From positions 496,001-560,000 of the forward strand of contig NZ_JABBGK010000001.1 of NCBI RefSeq assembly GCF_012927355.1: a stretch of DNA of 64,000 nucleotides. The letters run 5' to 3'. Below the pieces are notes generated by a model. It was not told the origin of the DNA, ran no database searches, and saw only the letters and a program-made list of their open reading frames with translations. The translations under genes were made by a program, and so were the position numbers. Shown piece after piece: positions 54,532-64,000 of this stretch. The stretch's first letter is position 1, and the number at the start of each line of letters is the position of its first letter. Source of the stretch: Rhizobium terricola (GTDB lineage: Bacteria > Pseudomonadota > Alphaproteobacteria > Rhizobiales > Rhizobiaceae).

Positions 54532-56625
54532 ATGCTGAACATCCTTACCTGTATCGCGATCGATCACGATCCGGTCTTTCTCGTTTCTGCCGTCGCGATC
54601 TGTGTCTTCGGCTCCCTGCTGACCATGCGATTGTTCGGCCGGGTGCGAAGCAATCGCGGCGTTGCGCGGTTGAGCTGGCTGGCTTTGACCAGCGTGATTG
54701 GCGGCTGCTCGATCTGGACCACGCATTTTGTCGCGATGATGGGTTATGAAACCGGAGTCGCGGTCGGCTTCGAACCGACGGTGACGCTGGTTTCGCTGGC
54801 AAGCGCCGTGTTCGTGACGGCGGCGGGTTTCGCGATCGCGGGATTTACGGCTCGCGGTCCGCTGATCGAGACCGGCGGGGCGTTGGTCGGTCTCGGCATA
54901 GCGCTGATGCACTATCTCGGCATGTCGGCCTATCAGGTTCAGGGGCATCTGGAGTGGGACCAGACCTATGTGGCGGTCTCGCTGGTGCTCGCCGCCTTCT
55001 TCGGTGCGGTGGCCACGAACAGGGTCGCCCGGCCGGTGACGCGGTTCTGCCGCTACGGTGGCGCGGCGGGTTTCATCCTGGCGATCGCGGCGACGCATTT
55101 CACCGGCATGACCGCGGTCACCGTCGTTGCCGATCCGGGCGCTGCGCTGCCTTCCCACATCCTGAACGAAGGGATCATGACCGTCGTGGTGGTGGCGATC
55201 ACCGTCGTCATCCTGACACTCGGCGCGACCACCTATGTCATCGACATGCAGGCCACGCAGGCGAGCCTGGCGCGCTATCGGCATCTTTCGCTTCACGATG
55301 CGCTCACCGGCTTGCCGAACCGCACCGGCTTCCTCGAACATGTCACCCAGTTGCTGGTCCGCCCCGACGGCCAGGTCGCGAAGCTGGCGATCCTCACCTT
55401 CGACCTCGACCGGTTCAAGGAGATCAACGACGTCCACGGGCATGCCGCCGGCGACCATGTGCTCCGCACGGTTGCGCAGCGATTGTCGGCCAAGCTACGA
55501 GACGGTGAATTCCTGGCGCGTACCGGCGGCGACGAATTCGTCGCGGTCTCCACACGCTACTTCAATCGCGGCGATGCGATGCAGCTCGCCCAGCGCCTCA
55601 TTCGCGAGATCACCCAGCCGATCGTCTGGAAGGGCGTCACCGTCAGCGTCGGATCGAGCTTCGGCATTTCGGTCTATCCCGACAACGGCGAGACGCTCGA
55701 CGACCTGCTCGCCCAGGCGGACGTCGCGATGTATCGCGCCAAGGCGACCGGAACGAACGAGATCTGCTTCTACGACATGTCGATGGACCGCCAGGCTCGC
55801 GAGCGCAATGCGCTTGCGATGGAGATGCGCAGCGGCCTGGAGCGCGGTGAGTTCGAACTGGTCTATCAGCAGCAGAACAACGTGAAGTCCGGCGAGATCA
55901 TCGGTTTCGAGGCGCTGTTGCGCTGGAACCATCCGAGCCGTGGCAGGGTCCCGCCGAGCGAGTTCATCCCGATTGCGGAGAAGACCGGCTTCATCCTGAA
56001 GCTCGGTGCGTGGGTGATCGAGGAGGCCTGCCGGGAGGCCGCGAGCTGGACGCGACCGCTCCGGCTTGCCGTGAACGTTGCGCCGCAGCAGCTTGCCAAG
56101 GATAATCTTCCGGGACTGGTTGGAGAGATCCTCGAGCGGACCGGCCTGCCGCCGCAACGGCTGGAGCTTGAAATTACCGAATCCGGCATCGTCGCCGACC
56201 AGCAGCATGCGCTTCAGATCATCCGACAGTTGAAGGCGCTCGGGGTTAAGATCGCGATGGACGACTATGGGACCGGTTACTCTTCGCTCTCGACCCTGCA
56301 GCTCTTCCCCTTCGACAAGATCAAGATCGACCGTGCCTTCATCGACGAGGTGGTGACCAGCCGCCAGTCCGCCGCCATCGTGCATTCCACGCTGATCCTT
56401 GCGGCGAGCCTCGACATTCCGGTGCTCGCGGAGGGCGTGGAGAATGCCGAACAGCTCGACTTCCTGCTCGATGCCGGGTGCGAAGGGGTGCAGGGCTTCT
56501 ACTATGGCAAGCCGCTGGCGAGGGCAGAGGTTGACGCGCTCGTTCGCGGGCCGCGGCCGGTGACCGCGACGGTTCCGGTGGGCGAAAGCGAAGGTTCCGG
56601 GCCACCGGAGATGAGAGCGGCCTGA
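54532..56625 (+). CDS. MHYT-GGDEF-EAL membrane protein
   Basis: 697 residues. Seven or so membrane helices hold MHYT-type motifs: THFVAMMGY (64-72), MHYLGM (126-131) and THFTGM (188-193), thought to bind copper and sense a gas or redox signal. GGDEF is at 332-336 and EAL at 460-462 (GFEAL), both complete with DDYGTGYSS and EGVENAEQ. ATG 54532 is used. Bifunctional c-di-GMP enzyme; direction unknown. Confidence 0.93.
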   Translation: MLNILTCIAIDHDPVFLVSAVAICVFGSLLTMRLFGRVRSNRGVARLSWLALTSVIGGCSIWTTHFVAMMGYETGVAVGFEPTVTLVSLASAVFVTAAGFAIAGFTARGPLIETGGALVGLGIALMHYLGMSAYQVQGHLEWDQTYVAVSLVLAAFFGAVATNRVARPVTRFCRYGGAAGFILAIAATHFTGMTAVTVVADPGAALPSHILNEGIMTVVVVAITVVILTLGATTYVIDMQATQASLARYRHLSLHDALTGLPNRTGFLEHVTQLLVRPDGQVAKLAILTFDLDRFKEINDVHGHAAGDHVLRTVAQRLSAKLRDGEFLARTGGDEFVAVSTRYFNRGDAMQLAQRLIREITQPIVWKGVTVSVGSSFGISVYPDNGETLDDLLAQADVAMYRAKATGTNEICFYDMSMDRQARERNALAMEMRSGLERGEFELVYQQQNNVKSGEIIGFEALLRWNHPSRGRVPPSEFIPIAEKTGFILKLGAWVIEEACREAASWTRPLRLAVNVAPQQLAKDNLPGLVGEILERTGLPPQRLELEITESGIVADQQHALQIIRQLKALGVKIAMDDYGTGYSSLSTLQLFPFDKIKIDRAFIDEVVTSRQSAAIVHSTLILAASLDIPVLAEGVENAEQLDFLLDAGCEGVQGFYYGKPLARAEVDALVRGPRPVTATVPVGESEGSGPPEMRAA

Positions 56626-56650
56626 GGCGGGGACGTTGCTGCAGACGATG

Positions 56651-56668
56651 TGTCGCAGAAGTGCGACA
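56651..56668. promoter_or_regulatory. Operator-like dyad upstream of the GAF/Fis regulator gene
   Basis: TGTCGCA (56651-56657), GAAG, TGCGACA (56662-56668): a perfect 7-bp dyad with 4-nt spacer, 93 bp upstream of the regulator gene. A related site occurs before the aldehyde dehydrogenase gene, so it may be bound by the regulator. Confidence 0.55.
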
Positions 56669-56760
56669 TATGGCGTGATGGATGTGGCTGGCCGGTTGTC
56701 TTAGATAATCGTGATTGAAAGATTTCTCCTTCGCATGCATGATCGCTTTGGGAGGAGCAG

Positions 56761-57720
56761 ATGCGTCAGCAATCCAGCCATTCGGACTTGGTCTATGCGA
56801 CCGCGTCTCAGAATTCCGCGGCCGCGAGTTCGCCGATTGCGGCGTCGTGGCGGCGCTGCCTCAATGTCCACCAGCTTGCGCCCGAGGAAGGCCGCAAGCC
56901 CGTGATTGCCGACGAATCCATGTTTCGCTCGGCCCGCGAGCGCATGGAGCACGTCGTCATGGCATGTTCTGACGAGGTGGACCGTCTCTACCAGACCGTC
57001 GGCCGTTCCGGTTGCTGCATCGTGCTTTCCGACCGCGACGGGGTGGTGCTGGACCGGCGGGGTGCTGCAGGCGACGATGCGGAGTTCCGCGCGCTGGGCC
57101 TGTGGCAACAGAATGTGTGGAGCGAGGCGAGCGTCGGTACCAACGGCATCGGCACTGCCCTTGCCGACGAGCGGACCGTCATCATCCACCGCGACCAGCA
57201 TTTCCTTAGCTCCAATATCGAGCTTTCCTGTGCCACGGCACCGATCCGCGACCATCTGGGCCGGGTGACGGCGGCGCTCGACATCTCGACCTGCCGCAAC
57301 GACGTGAACGATATGACGCTGACGATCCTTTCCCAGGCGGTGCGGGACGTCGCCGCGCGCGTCGAGGCGACCTTGTTCCGCCAGGCCTTTCCCAGCGCAC
57401 GCATCATCATGGTGCCGACCGCCAGCGCCGCAACCGCGGCGCTCATTGCCGTCGACTACGACGATCTCATCCTCGGCGCCACCAGGGCGGCCCGCGCCGC
57501 CCTGAAGCTCGACGACCAGCGCATCGCGCAGGGCCTCCCTGCTGCCGACGCGCTGCGCGAGGGAAGGGGAGAGCCGGGGTCGGATCTGGATGACGCGGAA
57601 CGCGCCGCCCTGCGCCGCGCGCTCTCGCGCACCAATGGCAATGTCTCGCAGGCGGCCCAGTTCCTCGGCATCAGCCGCGCGACCCTCCACCGCAAGATGA
57701 AGCGCTTTTCCCTGCAATAG
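56761..57720 (+). CDS. AcoR-like GAF-Fis regulator lacking the AAA+ domain
   Basis: 319 residues. SWRRCLNVHQLAPEE and a GAF domain (about 75-185; QNVWSEASVGTNGIGTALADERTV is the AcoR-type signature) are followed, after a linker, by a Fis-type helix-turn-helix (ALRRALSRTNGNVSQAAQFLGISRATLHRKMKRF). The sigma-54-interacting AAA+ domain of full AcoR is missing, so it should act with another sigma factor or as a repressor. It precedes the aldehyde dehydrogenase gene. Confidence 0.88.
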   Translation: MRQQSSHSDLVYATASQNSAAASSPIAASWRRCLNVHQLAPEEGRKPVIADESMFRSARERMEHVVMACSDEVDRLYQTVGRSGCCIVLSDRDGVVLDRRGAAGDDAEFRALGLWQQNVWSEASVGTNGIGTALADERTVIIHRDQHFLSSNIELSCATAPIRDHLGRVTAALDISTCRNDVNDMTLTILSQAVRDVAARVEATLFRQAFPSARIIMVPTASAATAALIAVDYDDLILGATRAARAALKLDDQRIAQGLPAADALREGRGEPGSDLDDAERAALRRALSRTNGNVSQAAQFLGISRATLHRKMKRFSLQ

Positions 57721-57736
57721 GCCGCGCTTTTTTATA

Positions 57737-57754
57737 TGTCGCATAACTGAAACA
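57737..57754. promoter_or_regulatory. Related dyad upstream of the aldehyde dehydrogenase gene
   Basis: TGTCGCA (57737-57743), TAAC, TGAAACA (57748-57754): same spacing as the site at 56651-56668, left half identical, right half 5 of 7. Lies 106 bp upstream of the dehydrogenase start and only 17 bp past the regulator stop. Confidence 0.5.
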
Positions 57755-57859
57755 GTGTGCGCTGCGGTATGAGAACGGGTGTCTATCGCCCAGGCCGAAA
57801 GCCCGCAATCATTCTCTCACCGGTCCGTTGGAGGGACCTTCACCAGGGAGGATGACATC

Positions 57860-59374
<1,515 letters not shown>

Positions 59375-59478
59375 TCCTGGCCTCTCCACAGGGAAGAGCG
59401 ATGCCCCCGCTTCGTTTCTTCCCCGCCCTCTCCCTGCTTCGTGCGGGGGGAGGGATCGTCATTTGGATGGAGGGAAAC

Positions 59479-59859
59479 ATGAAGGACGAAAGCCAGTCAT
59501 TGGAACCGCGCGTCACCGCCACGCCGGCAGCGCTTGAATTCCTGGATGAAATCCGGGCCGACCATCCCGACATCCTGTTCCACCAGTCCGGCGGCTGCTG
59601 CGACGGTTCCTCGCCGATGTGCTATCCGGCGAGCGAGTACCGGGTCGGCGAGACCGACGTCAAACTCGGCGAGATCGGCGGTGTGCCGTTCTACATCAGC
59701 GGTTCGCAGTTCGACGTGTGGAAGCATACCCAGCTGATCATCGACGTCGTGCCGGGGCGAGGGGGCATGTTCTCGCTCGACAACGGACGGGAGCGCCGCT
59801 TCCTCACGCGTTCACGGCTGTTTGCCGGCGGCGAGGCCTGCCCGTTGCCAGGCCGTTGA
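59479..59859 (+). CDS. DUF779 protein
   Basis: 126 residues. FHQSGGCCDGSSPMCYP with three cysteines, and SGSQFDVWKHTQLIIDVVPGRGGMFSLDN are typical. DUF779 genes are commonly linked with aldehyde dehydrogenase; the cysteines suggest a metal or redox role. GGAGGGAAAC precedes the ATG. Confidence 0.9.
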   Translation: MKDESQSLEPRVTATPAALEFLDEIRADHPDILFHQSGGCCDGSSPMCYPASEYRVGETDVKLGEIGGVPFYISGSQFDVWKHTQLIIDVVPGRGGMFSLDNGRERRFLTRSRLFAGGEACPLPGR

Positions 59860-59869
59860 GCAATCGGGT

Positions 59870-60724
59870 TCAGCGCAGGCCGAGCGCCTCGCAGGCCGCA
59901 TCGATGATGGCGAGCTTGGCCGACTGCGCGCAGGCATATTCCCTGCGGAATTCCTTCGATACCCACATCACCGAACGGCCGCGCGGCCCTTCCCAGCCGA
60001 TGCTGCCGATGGCCTCGGCCTCACGCAGCTTGCGGGTCAGATGGGTCCGCGACAGGCGGAAGTATTCGGCCATCTGCGGCACGGACTTCACCTGTGTCGG
60101 GACGCGCTCGACGGAGGGATCGGCGGGCTCGATGCCGGCGAGCAACCAGTCCATGACGATGCCGCCATTGTTCAGCCAAGTGAAGAGCGTGAAGGTTTCC
60201 GGAGGGGTGCGGATTTCCGGCGCGTTGAGGAATATTTCGGTGATAGCGGGATGCAGGCGGGCCAGGAGCGTAGGATCTGCTTCGTAGGTTTCCAGCCGGC
60301 GCCCCTGGTCGAGGCGGTCGAGTGTCCGCAGGTGGATCTTCATCCACTCTCCGACGGCGATGATTGTCTTCTGTGCTGGCCTGATGGGGCGGCTACGCTT
60401 GTCCTTGGTGACGATCGGCTCGACGATGCCGTAGACCAGCATTTCCTTGACGAAGGCGTCCGCGGTGTTGGCGCTGGAGATGCGGTGGCGCGTGGCCAGC
60501 TCGTAGAAGCTGGCCATCACTATGCAGGGTTCTGCCTCATTCCGAGCCAGCCCCGAAAAGTAGATCGACATGCCGAGATGACCGAGCAGCCAGCGCTGGT
60601 GAGTGCCGAATACCGCGGCGAGACGCGGGGCCGTGTCGTGGATATACAGCAGGGCCCGCGACTGATCGCGGATTGCCTCGTGAAGGTCGGGATTGGTGAG
60701 AAGCGTGTCGACGGTCAGGGACAT
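59870..60724 (-). CDS. Hypothetical protein with two apparent winged-helix segments
   Basis: 284 residues. A MarR-like segment (FYELATRHRISSANTADAFVKEMLVYGIVEP, followed by a basic wing KDKRSRP) at roughly 85-140, and a second one (VPQMAEYFRLSRTHLTRKLREAEAIGSIGW) near 210-255. Probably DNA-binding; family not recognised. Convergent with the DUF779 gene by 10 bp. ATG 60724 was chosen over 60832 because the upstream frame is not helical. Confidence 0.6.
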   Translation of the reverse strand: MSLTVDTLLTNPDLHEAIRDQSRALLYIHDTAPRLAAVFGTHQRWLLGHLGMSIYFSGLARNEAEPCIVMASFYELATRHRISSANTADAFVKEMLVYGIVEPIVTKDKRSRPIRPAQKTIIAVGEWMKIHLRTLDRLDQGRRLETYEADPTLLARLHPAITEIFLNAPEIRTPPETFTLFTWLNNGGIVMDWLLAGIEPADPSVERVPTQVKSVPQMAEYFRLSRTHLTRKLREAEAIGSIGWEGPRGRSVMWVSKEFRREYACAQSAKLAIIDAACEALGLR

Positions 60725-60916
60725 GGGGCGCGCGGCTGCCTGAAGGGTTGGGGAGGCGATACTACACCCCGACGTCGCCGTGGTAGCAGCATTGCCAAAG
60801 CTTCTCATGGAGCCGTGCGCAGGCCCGGCCAAGGATGTCGGGGAAAGCCGCCGCGCCTCCCAACACGTTCCGCCACAAGGCGGGCAACGGGCGACCAGGC
60901 CGCCCGCCGAATTGTC

Positions 60917-61849
60917 TTAGTCGAACAGGCTCGAAACGGATTCTTCCGCGCTGGTGCGGTTGATCGCTTCGCCGAGCAGGTTCGCGGTGGTCAGCACGCG
61001 GATGTTGTGCGCCGACTGCACAGCCGTGGTCGGCTGAATGGAGTCGGTGATCACGAGTTCGCGCAGCTTGGACGAGGTGACGCGGGTCACTGCGCCGCCC
61101 GACAGCACGCCGTGCGTGATATAGGCCGTCACGCTGGTCGCGCCGTGCTTCAGAAGCGCTTCGGCCGCGTTGCAGAGCGTGCCCCCGGAATCGACGATGT
61201 CGTCGATCAGGATGCAGTCCTTGCCGGTGACGTCGCCGATGACGTTCATGACTTCGGATTCACCCGGACGGTCACGGCGCTTGTCGACGATCGCCAGCAG
61301 ACAGTCGAGACGCTTGGCGAGCGAGCGGGCGCGAACCACGCCGCCGACGTCCGGCGAAACGACCATGACGTTCTTGGTGTCGTAGCGTTCCTTGACGTCG
61401 CGGGCGAGAAGCGGCACGGCGTAGAGGTTGTCGGTCGGGATGTCGAAGAAGCCCTGGATCTGGCCTGCATGCAGGTCGAGGGTGAGAACGCGGTCGGCGC
61501 CGGCCTCGGTGATCAGGTTTGCCACCAGTTTGGCCGAGATCGGGGTGCGCGGGCCGGGCTTGCGGTCCTGTCGGGCATAGCCGAAGTAGGGAAGAACTGC
61601 CGTGATGCGCCGGGCCGACGAGCGACGGAAGGCGTCGATCATGATCAACAGTTCCATCAGGTGATCGTTGGCCGGGAAGGCCGTCGACTGGACGACGAAG
61701 ACGTCCTCGCCGCGTACATTTTCCTGGATTTCTACGAAGATTTCCTGGTCTGCGAACCGCCTGACGCTGGCTTTTCCGAGTGGTACGTTGAGATAATTGC
61801 AGATTGCCTCGGCGAGCTGCCGGTTCGAATTACCTGCGAAAACCTTCAT
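60917..61849 (-). CDS. prs: Ribose-phosphate pyrophosphokinase
   Basis: 310 residues. [43 protein letters not shown] and the PRPP loop [14 protein letters not shown] are all present. Makes PRPP from ribose 5-phosphate and ATP for nucleotides, His and Trp. ATG 61849 is the family start. Its 5' leader carries a hairpin. Confidence 0.97.
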   Translation of the reverse strand: MKVFAGNSNRQLAEAICNYLNVPLGKASVRRFADQEIFVEIQENVRGEDVFVVQSTAFPANDHLMELLIMIDAFRRSSARRITAVLPYFGYARQDRKPGPRTPISAKLVANLITEAGADRVLTLDLHAGQIQGFFDIPTDNLYAVPLLARDVKERYDTKNVMVVSPDVGGVVRARSLAKRLDCLLAIVDKRRDRPGESEVMNVIGDVTGKDCILIDDIVDSGGTLCNAAEALLKHGATSVTAYITHGVLSGGAVTRVTSSKLRELVITDSIQPTTAVQSAHNIRVLTTANLLGEAINRTSAEESVSSLFD

Positions 61850-61877
61850 GTTGGTCCGCCTGTTGTCATGCTGAGAT

Positions 61878-61895
61878 GGGCGCTTTTTAGCGCCC
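61878..61895 (-). promoter_or_regulatory. Hairpin in the prs leader
   Basis: GGGCGCT and AGCGCCC form a perfect 7-bp stem with a TTTT loop (AAAA on the prs strand), 28-46 nt before the prs start. No U-tract follows on the prs strand, so it is not an ordinary terminator. Confidence 0.4.
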
Positions 61896-61965
61896 TTCCC
61901 CTCGAATGCAAGAGGTTTGGCGAGAATGCTGACCTTTTTCGCGAAAAGAATGTAAACGCGGTGGA

Positions 61966-62793
61966 TCAGGCGCCGTGGGCCTGGCGCCAGCTCATGTATT
62001 CCGCAATCGTTTTCGTGCCGATCTGCTGCATGAGCGAGGCCGGTACGCCGGCCCACGGATCGCTGGCGGCGGAGGGGACCTTTTCCTCGCCCTGGATGCG
62101 GTGCAGGCGGTTGCCGGTGGCGTCGAGAACGTCCCAGACATAGACGACGGTGATCGCGCTGCCGTCGCCGAAGGCGGAGAGGTAGCCCTTGAGAATGTGT
62201 TCGCTTGAGGGATCGCCCGAGCCCTTGATCGTCAGGCCCTTGGCGCGGGCCTCTGCGCCGAGCTGGCGCGACAGCGGCGTGATCGACTGGACCGGTGCGC
62301 CGATGATCGGCAGGAAGCGGAGCGTGCCTGATGCGGCAGGCGGCAGTGCCGCGACCTGCCGGGTTTCGGCCGTCTGTGCTGTCGGTGCCGGTTGCACACC
62401 AAGTGTTTCCTCGGTCTGGGCCGGGGCCTGCGCCGTCATCCGCGGCTGCTCTGCTGCGAGCGAAGACGGTGGCGCGCCGCCGACGAGCGCGCCATCGAGC
62501 GGAGCCGATGCGACCGGGTTCTGGCCGCTTTCGAGTGCGGCGGCCTGGGCTTCGAGGGTATTCTGAGGTGCGGAGGGATAGTAGCCCTGCTCGCCGAGGG
62601 GTGCGCTCTGGACCGGGGAGGACTGGGCATAGCTCGCCTGGGGACCGCGGGCCAGCGACAGGTCGTTGTCGCTCACGGCCTGGCCGCCGTCACCGATTTC
62701 CATCGGCGGCACCATGCTGGTCTCGGGCGTGTTGCAGGCAGTCAACACGGCCGTCGCGAGCAGGCCAGCCGTCGCAGTTCGGGTTAGTCTCAT
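61966..62793 (-). CDS. Lipoprotein of unknown function
   Basis: 275 residues. A signal peptide with lipobox LTAC (residues 17-20) marks a lipoprotein. Residues ~25-150 are Ala/Pro/Ser/Gln-rich and probably disordered; a folded domain follows ([22 protein letters not shown] ... [22 protein letters not shown]). No known family. Upstream of prs on the same strand. Confidence 0.8.
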   Translation of the reverse strand: MRLTRTATAGLLATAVLTACNTPETSMVPPMEIGDGGQAVSDNDLSLARGPQASYAQSSPVQSAPLGEQGYYPSAPQNTLEAQAAALESGQNPVASAPLDGALVGGAPPSSLAAEQPRMTAQAPAQTEETLGVQPAPTAQTAETRQVAALPPAASGTLRFLPIIGAPVQSITPLSRQLGAEARAKGLTIKGSGDPSSEHILKGYLSAFGDGSAITVVYVWDVLDATGNRLHRIQGEEKVPSAASDPWAGVPASLMQQIGTKTIAEYMSWRQAHGA

Positions 62794-62914
62794 CGTCCTG
62801 CCGTCCTCGTGCCACCTCCCGTGGATTTGATGAGGATAACCTTAAAATCCTATCAATTCCTTAGAGCCCCGGGCATTGAGGACGGACACCTGCCCGGGGA
62901 AAAACACGGTCGAC

Positions 62915-64000
62915 CTAGCGGGCCAGCAGTTCGAGCGGGTGGCGGGAGAGGGGGCGGGGGGCCTCGGCGGTCGTCAGATAGGTGTGACCGAGCGTCATCG
63001 CCGTATCCCGTTCGCTGTCCATGATGATCATGTGCACGAAGAGGGACATGTCGGGCAGGATCGGCTGCGCGTTTCCGGTGTGGAACATCTGGTGCTCCAT
63101 CCAGGAGGGCGAGAAGCGGGCGCCGAGCGAGTAGCCGCAGGCGTTCAGGCGATGACGGGCCAATCCGCGCTCGTCCATGATGCGGGCATGGGTCTCGAAG
63201 ACGTCGCCGAAGGTGTTGCCGGGCCGGAGCACGGTTTCGATCGCCTTGATCGTCTCGTGGCAGGCGGCGTAGAGCTCGCGGTGGCGGGTGGACGGCTCGC
63301 CGACGATGATGGTGCGCATCATGGCTGCATGATAATGCGCGCTGGCGCCGGCCCATTCGAGGGTCAGCTGGTCCTTGTCCGAGAGCGTGCGGCGGCCAGC
63401 CTTATAGCGGCACAAAAGGGCGTCAGAGCCCGAGCCGATGATGAACTCGTTGGCCGGATAATCGCCGCCGCCGGCCAGGATTGCGCCTTGCATGGCCGCG
63501 AGGATCGCGGCCTCGTCGCCGCCGGCACGGATCAGCGGCAGGGCCGCATCGAGCGCGTCGTCGGCGAGGGCCGCCGCCCGCTCGACATAGGCGATTTCCG
63601 CCGGGCTCTTCACCAGGCGCAGTTCGCTGACGAGGTAGGATGCGTCGATGATCTCGCAGAAATTGGTAAGCTGGTTGTCCAGCAGCCGGGCGACGCGGCC
63701 GGTCATGCCGTGCGTGTCGTATTCGATGCCGATCTTCGCGCCGAGCAGGTCCATCTCGCTCAGCAGGTTGCGCAGGTCCATCGTCGGATCGGCGTTCACC
63801 CGGTCGACCCAGATAACGATGTTCTCGATGTTGGAGGTGTGCTTGGCCTGGCGCAGGTCCGCCGAGCGGGTCAGAAGCGTCATCGAGCCGTCGGCCTTGA
63901 CGATCAGCGTCTGGAAGAAGCAGTAGCCGAAGGTATCGTAGCCGGTCAGCCAGTACATGCTCTCCTGGGCGAAGAGCAGCATGGCGTCGAGCTTTTCCTC
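62915..64000 (-). CDS. M24-fold (creatinase/prolidase-like) protein, partial at the right edge
   Basis: At least 361 residues; the start is beyond 64000. The creatinase N-domain YWLTGYDTFGYCFFQ and a pita-bread C-domain (ELRLVKSPAEIAYVERAAALAD, LSDKDQLTLEWAGASAHYHAAMMRT) are clear. The five metal ligands of M24 peptidases are not conserved (E and A at the Asp-Asp positions, Y in place of the first His, and no closing Glu pair), so it is likely a non-metal enzyme such as a creatinase or DddP/ectoine-hydrolase-like protein. Confidence 0.85.
   Translation of the reverse strand, partial: EEKLDAMLLFAQESMYWLTGYDTFGYCFFQTLIVKADGSMTLLTRSADLRQAKHTSNIENIVIWVDRVNADPTMDLRNLLSEMDLLGAKIGIEYDTHGMTGRVARLLDNQLTNFCEIIDASYLVSELRLVKSPAEIAYVERAAALADDALDAALPLIRAGGDEAAILAAMQGAILAGGGDYPANEFIIGSGSDALLCRYKAGRRTLSDKDQLTLEWAGASAHYHAAMMRTIIVGEPSTRHRELYAACHETIKAIETVLRPGNTFGDVFETHARIMDERGLARHRLNACGYSLGARFSPSWMEHQMFHTGNAQPILPDMSLFVHMIIMDSERDTAMTLGHTYLTTAEAPRPLSRHPLELLAR

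Noticed and set aside
57787..57815. Possible sigma-54 promoter (GG-N10-GC) before the aldehyde dehydrogenase gene
   Set aside because: Only the GG and GC pairs fit; flanking bases do not match TGGCAC-N5-TTGCA, and the adjacent regulator lacks the AAA+ domain needed for sigma-54.
60725..60916. Gap between prs and the double winged-helix gene checked for an RNA gene
   Set aside because: No tRNA-like arms, no conserved small-RNA structure, only G+C-rich sequence.
59822..62143. 773-codon plus-strand frame over the double winged-helix gene and prs
   Set aside because: Antisense to prs, whose motifs are unambiguous; no protein family recognised in the frame.

Overview
The window reads as an ordinary stretch of chromosome from a Hyphomicrobiales (Rhizobiales) alphaproteobacterium, most likely Rhizobiaceae. 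The evidence is the high G+C content, the long-form leuA, a petABC operon, the block prs / rplY / pth / ychF, a MoxR-DUF58-DUF4159 operon divergent from DUF1285-NUDIX-cca, and promoter elements close to the alphaproteobacterial CTTGAC-N17-CTATAT type. Genus cannot be fixed from sequence reading alone. I saw no rRNA, tRNA, CRISPR array, transposase or prophage.

Layout. 1-6.2 kb: partial SDR, EamA and BenE transporters, a BrnT/BrnA toxin-antitoxin pair, then leuA behind a possible leucine leader peptide, and an alpha/beta hydrolase. 6.2-13.7 kb: a PPK2 polyphosphate kinase with a FixK/Fnr-type box in its upstream region, a TetR regulator, phosphoesterase, NUDIX, glutathionyl-hydroquinone reductase, two GNATs, and a RelE-type toxin/antidote pair coupled to one GNAT. 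13.8-23.3 kb: an operon of a MoxR ATPase with three vWA-like membrane or cytosolic partners, divergent from DUF1285, CoA pyrophosphatase and CCA-adding enzyme. 23.4-27.6 kb: small DUF proteins, hemF, an alpha/beta hydrolase with a low-complexity tail, trmL. 27.9-35.1 kb: two paralogous full-length ABC exporters flanking a chemoreceptor and a split YdcZ-type transporter. 35.1-39.7 kb: EEP-family phosphatase, petABC (cytochrome bc1), apt.

39.8-44.0 kb: a tightly packed operon MaoC-MaoC-glutathione peroxidase-AraC-LysE, divergent from a Crp/Fnr regulator followed by a perfect 13-bp palindrome and a DUF2892 membrane protein. 44.2-54.2 kb: DUF2157-like membrane protein, ychF, clpS, MpaB-type oxygenase, GNAT, prmB, pth, an orphan periplasmic binding protein downstream of a transmembrane PAS-GGDEF-EAL protein, and rplY. 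54.5-60.7 kb: an MHYT-GGDEF-EAL protein, an AcoR-like regulator that lacks the AAA+ domain, its likely target aldehyde dehydrogenase plus DUF779 protein, and a protein with two apparent winged helices. 60.9-64.0 kb: prs, a lipoprotein and a partial M24-fold protein that has lost the metal ligands.

The strongest second-look items are the TGTCGCA-N4-TGCGACA dyad shared by the AAA-less regulator and the aldehyde dehydrogenase, the c-di-GMP enzyme paired with a solute-binding protein, the MoxR/vWA operon with graded MIDAS decay, the FixK-type box near ppk2, the leucine leader before leuA, and the toxin-antidote-GNAT coupling.
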